A stretch of DNA of 61,267 nt, from positions 1 through 61,267 of the IMG/VR virus record IMGVR_UViG_3300018080_000191. One strand, written 5' to 3'. Shown one piece after another: positions 21,648-30,800 of the stretch (position 1 is its first letter; each line of letters begins with the position of its first letter). The notes under the pieces are model-generated. The model saw only the letters and a program-made list of their open reading frames with translations. It searched no databases and was not told where the DNA came from. Source of the stretch: a virus. Both the position numbers and the translations under genes were made by a program.

Positions 21648-24600
21648 TTGAAAAGCGATTTAGCGGAATTTAAGTCTTTTATTGGTCGGGACTTCTCAGA
21701 AATAAAATATCATCTGCACACTCAGGGATATGAGTTCGCCTGGGGTAGCACATATTCAATCAATGATGTGCGTAAGGCAATTATGGATCGCCAGCCCGTT
21801 TTTGTTCAGTTGTCTGGACACACGGGCCTGGTTGTTGGTGAGAATCCCGATAGCCTTGTAGTCCATGATGGGAGAAAGATCCTTGAAATTCCCGATTCCA
21901 GGCTTATGAAGTCGTGGACTGGAAATGCTATTATTGTTCAGGAATCCGTAAATGAAACAGAGAACAACGGTAACCCCCTGGTCCTGTTTACCCCGGAGCG
22001 GGATAACTGGCCGGCAGAATGGGAATTGCAGAAACTGGCAACAAACAGGATTTTGAGAACGCTGCAGCTCGATGAGCCCTTTCTCCCGCCACATCCGATT
22101 ATTGTATCATACATAAAACCAACCCAAAACGAGATATCAAAAGGGATTAAGGCTATGCTCCTGGGGGCCGAAGTCAACATTTACGATCCCTCAGATCCCC
22201 TGACCGAGTTCTTGCATGAGCTGGGGCATCTGTATTGGTATACCAGGCTCACGAAAGAAGAAAAACAGGAATGGATTGATTATCACAATACCCTATCGAA
22301 AAAGAACGCTTCTGCAATATTTGCGGGAAAGGCGGGGATGCAGACCGTTGAAGAGGCTTTTGCGACTATCTATATGTGGTATCTGAAGAGCAAGGTTATC
22401 CATGAGGGTTATGGTCGCATTTTGCGATTTCAAGAGCCGAAGGGTCTTGGGCTCCTTGAGAACGTTGTCGAGAGAGTCCGGTACGAGAACCAGGCCGTGG
22501 ATAAGTACAGGGAAAACGAGCAGCTTCTTGCCGAGTGGGTAGAAGCAGAACCGCGCGTGATGAGGCTCGCGGGGGGTTCCAGGATTATCAAGGCTAGGTT
22601 TGGCAGTAAGCCGGCGGAAAAGATACCATTCCCCAGGGTAATAAAACACACAATTAACGAGAGAGAGGATGGCAGAGTATTTATAACCGTAAATGAGGGC
22701 TTGCTGAAGGGTAAGGAACTGGTTGTCAAGGACGGCTTTATCGAGCTGGGTTATGAACCGCTGCTGAAGGCCGGTCCGGGGAAGAAAGATACAACGAAGC
22801 TTGTCAGGAAGGTTATTACCAACAAGAAGGGGCATCGGCAGACAGTTTGGGTCCGTCCTGGGGAGAAAGAGAAAAAGAGAAAGCCTAGTAGTGGTGGGGG
22901 GTTGAAGGAAAAACTACTGGCGAGTACCATCAATGAGGATTACAAAAAGGAGTGGGAGGAGAATAATCGTTTAACTCTACTCGGCCAAAAGGTTACGAAC
23001 GCGAACGATCTCGCGTACTTGGCTAGGATATACAGGAACCCTCAGTATGAAACGTTCCGGATATTTATGCTTAACGACAAGGATGAGGTTGTTGCACAAA
23101 CAGGTATATCGCTGAGGTTGCCTGGGGCTGCGACACCTTTTGTAGAGCCCGAATGTCCGCCAAGGTCGTGGATGTATTACAAATCGATGATGAAAAACTC
23201 GGGAGCAACAAAGTATTACCTGCTGCATAACCACCCAAGCGGACGAACAACACCGTCTATGGCGGACGAGGTTGCAACGCGAGCATTTATCAACCAGATT
23301 CCCGGATTTAAGGCCCATATCGTTATCAATCATGACGAGTATACGAAAATCCAAGCTTTTCCGGACAGCAGTCAGCTTGATATTGAAAAGTCACATTACA
23401 GTCCCCAGGGAGACGACAAATATCATCAAAAAGGCGAAGTTCATCCCCTGGTGGGGGTCAAAATTCTTGATCCCGATCAGTTGGTAGACTTGGCAAAACA
23501 TGCAGAATTTAACAGTAAACGTTATATTTCGCTAATTTCTACTGATGTATACGGAAAGGTAAGCGGGATCATGCAGGTGCCGAAAAACTATTTTCGTGGT
23601 TTTGCCGATAAGGGTTATGATTCCATTCGCGATTTTGCCAGGACAGTCGGGAGTATGAGAATATTTATGATTGGTGGTGGTGAATATGGTAAGTGGGAGA
23701 AAAATTATGATTGGTCTACAGTATATAGAAATGCGATAAAAAGGGGTTATCTTACGGATGCCGTTACCGGTGACGGGAAAAGCTTGTCAGAGCGAGTAGC
23801 ATATATTCGCGACATCAGGCCGGACCCTGGTTATCTTATGGGGGTAAAATTCAGCGAGGCGAAGCCCACGGTCCACGAGGCTGTAAGGAAAGCCAGGGAC
23901 TTTATTTTAAAAGCCAAGGATATTTCGAAGCTCGTTAAAAAGGTTATTATAAATAAAAAAGGAAAGCAGCAGACGGTCTATGTAAAGCCGAGTTCAGGAG
24001 AATATAAAAAGAAGCCGTGGGAATTAACGAAAGAGGAATTTATAAAGAATACGCCAGAGGGATTCAATTATAGTAATTTAATTAAACATGAAGCTGATCG
24101 TCATACAAAACCACCATTGATCACTGTTGGTGATAAATTTTTTAAACTTACACCAATTGAAAGAGAACATGTAATAATCCATGAAAGAGGTCATGAGCTT
24201 TCAGACAAAATGCTTAAAGATGGAAGTGCATTTAAGCTTGCTGACTCTGGGGCATTTGGGCCAAAATATAAAGATGGCACAATAAATGGTATAAATGGGC
24301 AATTCACCCCCGGAGAGAATGTTGCTGAGGCTTATGCGATGTTAATCAGCAATTATAGATGGTTAAAAGAAAAATATCCAATAGTATATAAAAAAATAGG
24401 GGAAAAGGCAATGAGTTATGGCCTGGATATTCCCTTTGCCGTTCAAAAGGAACTTGGGATTATTAAAGTAGATAAAAATCAAAGCAAAAAAAAGAAGAAA
24501 GTGAAAATACTTCCCCAAAAAGTTCGCGAGAATATTGTTGAAAAAGCAGAATTTAAGAAGTGGTTCGGGAACAGCAAGGTTGTTGACGATAAAGGGAAGC

Positions 24601-27407
24601 CACTGGTCGTATATCACGGGACAACAGCAGAGGGCTTTACCGAGTTCGCAGCCGGTAGCGATGTTTCAGGGGAGAGCGATGAATATTATCGTACTGGTAG
24701 TGGTGGCGATCCTACAACTTTTCTCGGAAGCCATTTTGCAGACAGCTCCCTGGTCGCGGGGAAGTTTGCACGGGGCCTGTACGGAGAGCGGGAGTTTTCT
24801 GATAAGGGTGGCAGGATTATGCCGGTTTATCTGAAGATGGAGAACCCGCTGAGGGTTGACGAATCAGAGATGTTTGATATGATGTATCGAGAGTCATATA
24901 ATGCGCCCATTATCGAGAGTATCCTAGAGGGGGAAGCGTATGACGAAGATGTTGAGCCAGAGGAGATTTACGAGCGGTATGATACAGATGAGAAATACAG
25001 GAAAGATATAAATAAGCGAGCTCTCGAGGAGGAGAATCGGGCAGAGGAGCCCATATTTGAGCTCGCACAGGAAATGGCAGATACACTCAGGTCGAAACTG
25101 ATAGATGATGGCCATGACGGTATTATCTATGATAATGAAGTTGAGGGTGGGGTGTCGTATGTCGTATTCGAGTCAACACAGGTGAAATCAGCGACAGGGA
25201 ATCGGGGGACGTTTGATCCGAAGAATCCGGATATAACAAAGGCGTTTCGGGAGATCCTGAAGGCCCCGAAAGACGTTGCGAAGCTAGTTAAGAAAGTTAT
25301 TATCAATAAGAGAGGGAAAAAACAGACCGTTTACGTGAAGCCAGTCGGAGCTAAATCGGAGCCCAAAACGAGGCCTGTTAAGACGGAGTTCAAAAAGAAG
25401 TCCAAGAAGGGGAAAGCAATACACTCTCCTGCGTTCAAGGCCTGGTTCGGGGATTGGGAAAAGGGAGAAGGGAGCCGGGTGGTTAAGAAGGACGGAAGCC
25501 CGCAGGAAACCCATCACCTGGAGAGTTATCCGGACGAAAAGGGAGAGCCGATTAAGGTGTATCACGGGACGGAGAAGGGTGGTTTTACTGAATTTGATGA
25601 AAATGCGATAGATCCCGATGCCCTCTATGGAGCCGGATTTTATTTTACTGAGGATGAAAAAATTGCAGAAGAGTATGCTGGGGGTGGCTTGTATGATGGC
25701 GAGTATACGGTTGTAAAAAGCGATGGCATGAATCATGTGCTATCGTTTGAAGATGAGGACGATCTCGACGATTATACTTCGCAGATGCCAGATGACGAGT
25801 ATAATGCTGCAAAGCAGTACGAGAAAGACGGAAAGTATTTTCTGGAATATAGTGCTGGTCCCGAGAGCGAGGTTTACGAGGTTTATCTTAATATCAGAAA
25901 GCCATTTGATATTGATAATGGTATCATACCGTTTGAGAAATTGAGAGATTTTGTTGAAAAGACAGGTTTGCTGAAGCAGGAAAAGAAAAAGAGTGCCATG
26001 GGGCAGTTGGATGATCCCGATAAACAGGTTGACTATAAATACGAGCATGCGAGTTGGTTGCTCGGTGGTGATGTAGACATAGTAAATGCATTGCTGAAGT
26101 CTATTGGTCATGATGGTCTTACCCATATGGGTGGCAGGAGAGTGGGTACTCGCGATCATCGCGTCTGGATAGCCTTTAAGCCAAACCAGATAAAAGCCAC
26201 AACCGCAGAAGAGTTTGATCCCGGCAGCAATAACATCTATAAGGCAGTGGAGCAGCTCAGGAGCCTTCTGGAAATTGACCTCTCTGGGCTGGGGGAGCGA
26301 TATAGTCATGACTTTAAGAGGTTAGGGACTGAGTTCGGGGACGTGCTCAGGAAGGGGATAAGCTATGCTGATTTGAGGAAGCGCGTTAAAGCCACTGAAA
26401 CCAGCCCAACCGAGGCCCAAAAGCGGGCCGGAAACTATAAAAAGGCGAAGATCCCCTGGAATGGTCTGACTATTTCAATCGAAAACCCGAAGGGTTCCTA
26501 TCGCTCGGGTGTTGATAGGAGCGGGCAGGAGTGGAAATCAAAACTGCATCATGATTATGGCTATATAAACCGGACCGAGGGAGGGGACGGAGATCATGTT
26601 GATGTATTCATCGGCAAGGATGTTGATAGCGATAAAGTTTTCGTCATTAACCAGGTGGATCCGGAGACTGGCCGATTCGATGAGCACAAGGTCATGATCG
26701 GGTTTATGAGTGAGGACGATGCGAGATCTGGATATTTGGCAAACTATGAGGATGGCTGGAATGGAATCCGTGATATTGTTACCCTCTCTTTGGACCAGTT
26801 TAAGAAGTGGTTGAATTTTGGAAATACAAAGGAGTCGTTGATAAGAGAGGCCATTGCAAAGCTTAATACTGTTATTAAGGCAGCAAAAGATAAATCGCAT
26901 CTTACGCCGACCAAAGTTACCAGGAAAGATGGGGTAATTACTACGGTTTACAAGAATCTCAACAAAAAGGTAGAGATAGCAAATTTTGTACGTGATGCAA
27001 TAAAAAATCCACACGGGTATCCTCATACTTTTGAATATGGAGAGGTTGACAAAAAGGAGAATGAGAGGTATAAGAAAATCGGCTTTGACCTGGAGGGGTA
27101 TATACACGTATTAGATAGGTCGGGTATCAGGCATATACATAAAAGGCATGGTGTTGGAAATGAAACGGACCAGAAACTTTCTCCGGTTAAAACCAAACAT
27201 ATCAGGATGATTCCCGATATAGTGAAAAATCCGGACCGCGTTGAATATGCTGGTACTGATGATACTATGGGGCATGATGTTTTACGATATATTCGTAGAA
27301 TAAACGGGGACGTAGTTTATGTTGAAGAAATAAGGATTGGGAAGAAAAGGGTGTTGGCAACGAAGAGTATGAGAATAGAAAAGAGGAGACGCTCTGATGT
27401 CAAATGA
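21648..27407 (+). CDS. giant polyvalent protein: zincin, JAB/RadC, zincin, two ART-like domains, InPase, PBECR RNase-like
   Basis: A 1919-aa multidomain protein with TTG start and GGGAGAG upstream. Order by eye: residues 1-110 possible papain/C39-like remnant (HTGLVVGENPDSLVVHDG); zincin HELGH (190-194); recurrent linker (381-404); RadC-like JAB domain with LLHNHPSG (His527, His529) and Asp540 in exact HxHx10D spacing; linker (757-783); second zincin-like HERGH (845-849); ADP-ribosyltransferase-like VVYHGTT (His990); linker (1207-1234); second ART-like VYHGTEKG (His1306); InPase-like domain about 1583-1725 (GDGDHVDVFIG); a degenerate linker; and a C-terminal PBECR-type RNase-like domain (RHIHKRHG, about 1825). 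Such polyvalent proteins are thought to be packaged and injected to counter host defences. Domain identities are from motifs and memory; the N-terminal domain is the least certain. Confidence 0.88.
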   Translation: MKSDLAEFKSFIGRDFSEIKYHLHTQGYEFAWGSTYSINDVRKAIMDRQPVFVQLSGHTGLVVGENPDSLVVHDGRKILEIPDSRLMKSWTGNAIIVQESVNETENNGNPLVLFTPERDNWPAEWELQKLATNRILRTLQLDEPFLPPHPIIVSYIKPTQNEISKGIKAMLLGAEVNIYDPSDPLTEFLHELGHLYWYTRLTKEEKQEWIDYHNTLSKKNASAIFAGKAGMQTVEEAFATIYMWYLKSKVIHEGYGRILRFQEPKGLGLLENVVERVRYENQAVDKYRENEQLLAEWVEAEPRVMRLAGGSRIIKARFGSKPAEKIPFPRVIKHTINEREDGRVFITVNEGLLKGKELVVKDGFIELGYEPLLKAGPGKKDTTKLVRKVITNKKGHRQTVWVRPGEKEKKRKPSSGGGLKEKLLASTINEDYKKEWEENNRLTLLGQKVTNANDLAYLARIYRNPQYETFRIFMLNDKDEVVAQTGISLRLPGAATPFVEPECPPRSWMYYKSMMKNSGATKYYLLHNHPSGRTTPSMADEVATRAFINQIPGFKAHIVINHDEYTKIQAFPDSSQLDIEKSHYSPQGDDKYHQKGEVHPLVGVKILDPDQLVDLAKHAEFNSKRYISLISTDVYGKVSGIMQVPKNYFRGFADKGYDSIRDFARTVGSMRIFMIGGGEYGKWEKNYDWSTVYRNAIKRGYLTDAVTGDGKSLSERVAYIRDIRPDPGYLMGVKFSEAKPTVHEAVRKARDFILKAKDISKLVKKVIINKKGKQQTVYVKPSSGEYKKKPWELTKEEFIKNTPEGFNYSNLIKHEADRHTKPPLITVGDKFFKLTPIEREHVIIHERGHELSDKMLKDGSAFKLADSGAFGPKYKDGTINGINGQFTPGENVAEAYAMLISNYRWLKEKYPIVYKKIGEKAMSYGLDIPFAVQKELGIIKVDKNQSKKKKKVKILPQKVRENIVEKAEFKKWFGNSKVVDDKGKPLVVYHGTTAEGFTEFAAGSDVSGESDEYYRTGSGGDPTTFLGSHFADSSLVAGKFARGLYGEREFSDKGGRIMPVYLKMENPLRVDESEMFDMMYRESYNAPIIESILEGEAYDEDVEPEEIYERYDTDEKYRKDINKRALEEENRAEEPIFELAQEMADTLRSKLIDDGHDGIIYDNEVEGGVSYVVFESTQVKSATGNRGTFDPKNPDITKAFREILKAPKDVAKLVKKVIINKRGKKQTVYVKPVGAKSEPKTRPVKTEFKKKSKKGKAIHSPAFKAWFGDWEKGEGSRVVKKDGSPQETHHLESYPDEKGEPIKVYHGTEKGGFTEFDENAIDPDALYGAGFYFTEDEKIAEEYAGGGLYDGEYTVVKSDGMNHVLSFEDEDDLDDYTSQMPDDEYNAAKQYEKDGKYFLEYSAGPESEVYEVYLNIRKPFDIDNGIIPFEKLRDFVEKTGLLKQEKKKSAMGQLDDPDKQVDYKYEHASWLLGGDVDIVNALLKSIGHDGLTHMGGRRVGTRDHRVWIAFKPNQIKATTAEEFDPGSNNIYKAVEQLRSLLEIDLSGLGERYSHDFKRLGTEFGDVLRKGISYADLRKRVKATETSPTEAQKRAGNYKKAKIPWNGLTISIENPKGSYRSGVDRSGQEWKSKLHHDYGYINRTEGGDGDHVDVFIGKDVDSDKVFVINQVDPETGRFDEHKVMIGFMSEDDARSGYLANYEDGWNGIRDIVTLSLDQFKKWLNFGNTKESLIREAIAKLNTVIKAAKDKSHLTPTKVTRKDGVITTVYKNLNKKVEIANFVRDAIKNPHGYPHTFEYGEVDKKENERYKKIGFDLEGYIHVLDRSGIRHIHKRHGVGNETDQKLSPVKTKHIRMIPDIVKNPDRVEYAGTDDTMGHDVLRYIRRINGDVVYVEEIRIGKKRVLATKSMRIEKRRRSDVK

Positions 27408-27495
27408 CGACCTCCAGCTCTACGGCCCCAACCCGCTTTCCCCTCTTTCCCGTAAAGATAATTTACTATTACTTAGCGTGAATGTCAATACCTAA
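27397..27495 (+). CDS. possible micro-protein (32 aa)
   Basis: Open frame overlapping the end of the giant gene, beginning MSNDDLQLYGPNPLSPLS. The start sits after GAGGAGACGCTCTG, so a ribosome site is present. A second small frame (27496-27594) begins right after its stop. Neither has a recognised family; the short Pro-rich sequence may also be a non-coding spacer. Confidence 0.35.
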   Translation: MSNDDLQLYGPNPLSPLSRKDNLLLLSVNVNT

Positions 27496-27544
27496 ATGGG
27501 AAAAAATAAGCCTTTTGGCATAAATCTTGTTAAGGGAGCTATCG

Positions 27545-27757
27545 ATGGAGTTTATGAAGAAAAGAGAACTCAAAGACATCAGGCGGGATATTAAGGTAAT
27601 GTACCTGCTACTGATCGTGAGCAACATAGTGGTTGGTGTTTTTGGTTATTACCTATATCAGGCAATGAGTGCGTATGGCTATTACCTGGCTGTTGCTTTT
27701 AAGCAGATCGGCAAGCTAAAGCAAGCATTGGGCATACTGTTTATGCTTATGAAATAG
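27545..27757 (+). CDS. single-pass membrane protein (70 aa)
   Basis: ATG 27545 with AAGGGAG upstream. A charged N-terminal helix (MKKRELKDIRRDIK) leads into a membrane helix (YLLLIVSNIVVGVFGYYLY), then an amphipathic helix (FKQIGKLKQALGILFML). It lies between two giant polyvalent genes and may be a membrane partner in protein entry or in lysis, though no family supports this. Confidence 0.68.
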   Translation: MEFMKKRELKDIRRDIKVMYLLLIVSNIVVGVFGYYLYQAMSAYGYYLAVAFKQIGKLKQALGILFMLMK

Positions 27758-27790
27758 CGTAATATCGACACGTATATTTTATGTGTAGAT

Positions 27791-27809
27791 AATCGCTTTA
27801 AAAGCGATT
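27791..27809 (+). repeat. 19-bp palindrome AATCGCTTT-A-AAAGCGATT
   Basis: Perfect 9-base arms around one A, 36 bases ahead of the next giant gene start at 27845. It is followed only by GTTT, so it would be a weak terminator at best. A similar half (GCTTT...AAAAGCGATT) surrounds the TTG start of the first giant gene at 21643-21660, pointing to a shared regulatory site. Confidence 0.5.
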
Positions 27810-27844
27810 GTTTCGAAATGGGTATTTATATAGGGGATAAAATC

Positions 27845-30800
27845 ATGAAATTAGCGGAACTACTCAATAAAGCTCGAAAAAATACGTTACGCAAAGGGAA
27901 ACCTCCCGGGAAGCTTGATACGTCTAAACTGGTCAGGAAACAGATCATTGACAAAACAGGGCGTAGAACGACCAAGTGGGTCCGTGTCGTAAAAGAGGAA
28001 AAGAAGTCTATCTGGGATATTATTTCCGGTTTTTTTAAGAATCGGGATCCAATACGTGTAGTGCATGAAGAATATGACAAGCACAGAATAAAAGATAGGT
28101 TTGGGATAAACATGAAGTCCTGGACAGAACATTTTGTCGAATATTTCAAGAATAAGGCGAAGTGGGATAAGCTGTTCGGTAAAACCAAAACTACTACCGG
28201 TGGTGGTGGCGGAAAAACCGGTGGTGGCGGTGGCAAAACTGGCGGTGGTGGGGAGAAGGCAACCCCAACGCTTAATCGCAATGTTATGAAGTTTCTCTAT
28301 GAAACTTATGGAAATTTAAGGGAGGCAAAAGATGGAAAAGATCAACCTGGTGCTGGACGAGAGGTACTTTCCGAGGCTGGCGAGGATGAACGCGGAAAGG
28401 CTCAGGCAAAAGTTAGTGTCGCTGTGCCAGATGCACAACCTTCCGATCACGGAAGCCAATCTACGGTCAGTGGCAGCGGATCTGGAATCGGATCTGGCAA
28501 CAAGTCTTGGAAGCAAGGATTGAAAGAAATTAAGGATATTCGGGCCCAATGCCTGGAGATTCTTAAAAAGTCTGATGAGGAAATAACTTACGATGATTTA
28601 CAGATTTTGCGACAATATGAGGGCATTGGCGGAGTTGAGAGCGAGGGTCGTGGGATATTAGATCAGTATTACACTCCCCACAAAGTTATTAGCAAGATGT
28701 GGGATTTGGTAGCCAAGTATCCCCAACGCAGGCAATCTGGGAAGTGGAACTCTCGCGTCCTGGAGCCTGCAGCAGGAACAGGGCGGTTCGCGGATGGTAT
28801 AAGCGGGGATGTAAATTTTGACATGATAGAGCCGGATCCGATTGCAGCTCGGATCAACAAGTTGTTGCATCCGGATGCAAACGTTATTGAGGGTGAATTT
28901 CAATCACTGTTTTTTAAAGAGGGCCGTCTCCATCAGAAAAAATATACGGGCAAAAAGTATGATGTCGTTATCGGTAATCCGCCGTATAGGCCCTATGAGG
29001 GTAAATGGAAAGGTATGGGTGAGGGTAAAGGCCATACCCAGATGCACGAATATTTCATTGATCGGGGCCTGGATACCCTGATAGCAGGTGGTATCCTGGC
29101 CATGATAGTGCCATCAGGTTTCCTCAGAAGTGCGAACAGTAAAGTAAAAGAGGAGATCGCCAAGAAGGGTCGGTTGCTTGAGGCGTATAGGCTCCCGAAC
29201 GGTACATTTAACACAACGGCGGTGGGGACCGATATCCTGATTATCCGAAAAGAAGAAGGCGGGAGCACCGAGCACTTTTTTGATGACAATTACTTTAATG
29301 ACAATCCCACACATATCCTGGGAGAGGAGTCTACGAGGACGGGCAAGTTTGGTCCCGAAAGGTTTGTATCTCTGAGGACCGGCCAAACGTTTGATAGCAC
29401 TATTGACATGATTAACGTAAATGCTGTTGAGCGTGTTGGCATGGGTGAGAAAACGCTATCTGAAGAGGCAAAGGAAAAAATATCTCTGGCATTGATGGGG
29501 AATAAAAACGCCGAAAAGGAGATACATGAAGAGCACAAGGACAACTTCAAAGAAGCCCACAAGGGTGAGAGCGTGGAACTCTTGGAGTCGCTCCTGGGAG
29601 CCGAGAAGGCGAACGAGGCCAAGGACCAGGCCAGGGTAGAAGCCCTCCAAGAGATGGTTGATCAAAGGAAAAAGACAAAATATAATGATGTTGGCACCTG
29701 GAATCTGAAGAAGTTTCACAGGGAATTGAGCGAAAGTATAAAAACTGGTGGTGTTCACGAAAGCGACCTGGAGCAGGCCAAAAAGAACCTGACCGAGATG
29801 GAAGTGGAACTGCAAAAAAGGCAGGAGTGGACGAAAGAGGATGAGAAAAAGGCGAAGCAGCGCGAGAAGATTAAAAAGCAGGAAGCAACGGCACCGGAAG
29901 CCACAGAGAAGAAGAAAAAGGAGTTCTATACTCTAGATGAGTTTATAAAACAATATGGCGGAAAGTTTGACGAGCTTGACCTGAAGATATGGCGACATAC
30001 CAAAAATGATGGCTCGATAGATATATCGCAGACCCCCTGGAACAAGGACAGTAAGGGCCGTATCTGCTATTTGGGTGGAAAGTATTATCACAATACGAAC
30101 TATGCCAGCGGGAATGTAATTGAAAAGCTTAAAAAACTTGAAGAGGAAAAAGACGAGATCATAAAGAAGTTTGGCAAGGAGCAATATACGAGACAGAAGG
30201 AACTTCTGGAGAGCGTCAAACCCGAATATAAAACCACGAAAGAAATTGTGATGTCCCCATTGTCCAGTTTTGTGAGGGATTTTAGATTCGAATGGGATAA
30301 AGACGAAAACGATAGTCAAAAGTCCCTGATTCAGTTATTCTGGGATTGGTGTGGTGTCGAAAGTAATTGGAGGGGAACCAACTTTAACGGTGGTGCCACT
30401 CCTCACGATCTTACTGGCGGGATAGATTGGGATGATATTGTTGAATATGTCAACAGGGTACCCAGGAAAAAGTCGCAGCATGAAACGAAGGAATTTGTTG
30501 GACAAATTAAAGCCAAAAGGCGTGAAAATGCGGAGAGGCTGTTTAATCGCTTTATCCAGGAGGGGCTCTCGGGTAAGTATAAAGAGGATTTTGAGAATAG
30601 ATTCAACGAGCGTTTCAACAGCAATGTAAATGCCGATTTTGCGAATATCCCGGTATTTGTGGATGGGTTATCAAAAACCTTTAAGGGAGACAAGCTACAG
30701 GTAAAGGACGTTCAGCTCGAGGGTGCAGCGTATTTGACCAATAAGGGGGCCGGACTATTGGCGTATGAGGTTGGGGTTGGAAAGACTTTAACGGGTATTC

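Noticed and set aside
28196-28256. DNA repeat array coding Gly-rich tract
   Set aside because: The GGTGGTGG-type repeats encode the flexible GGGGGKT linker in the shared N-terminal module. Similar Gly tracts in the neighbours show it is a protein feature, not a separate DNA element.
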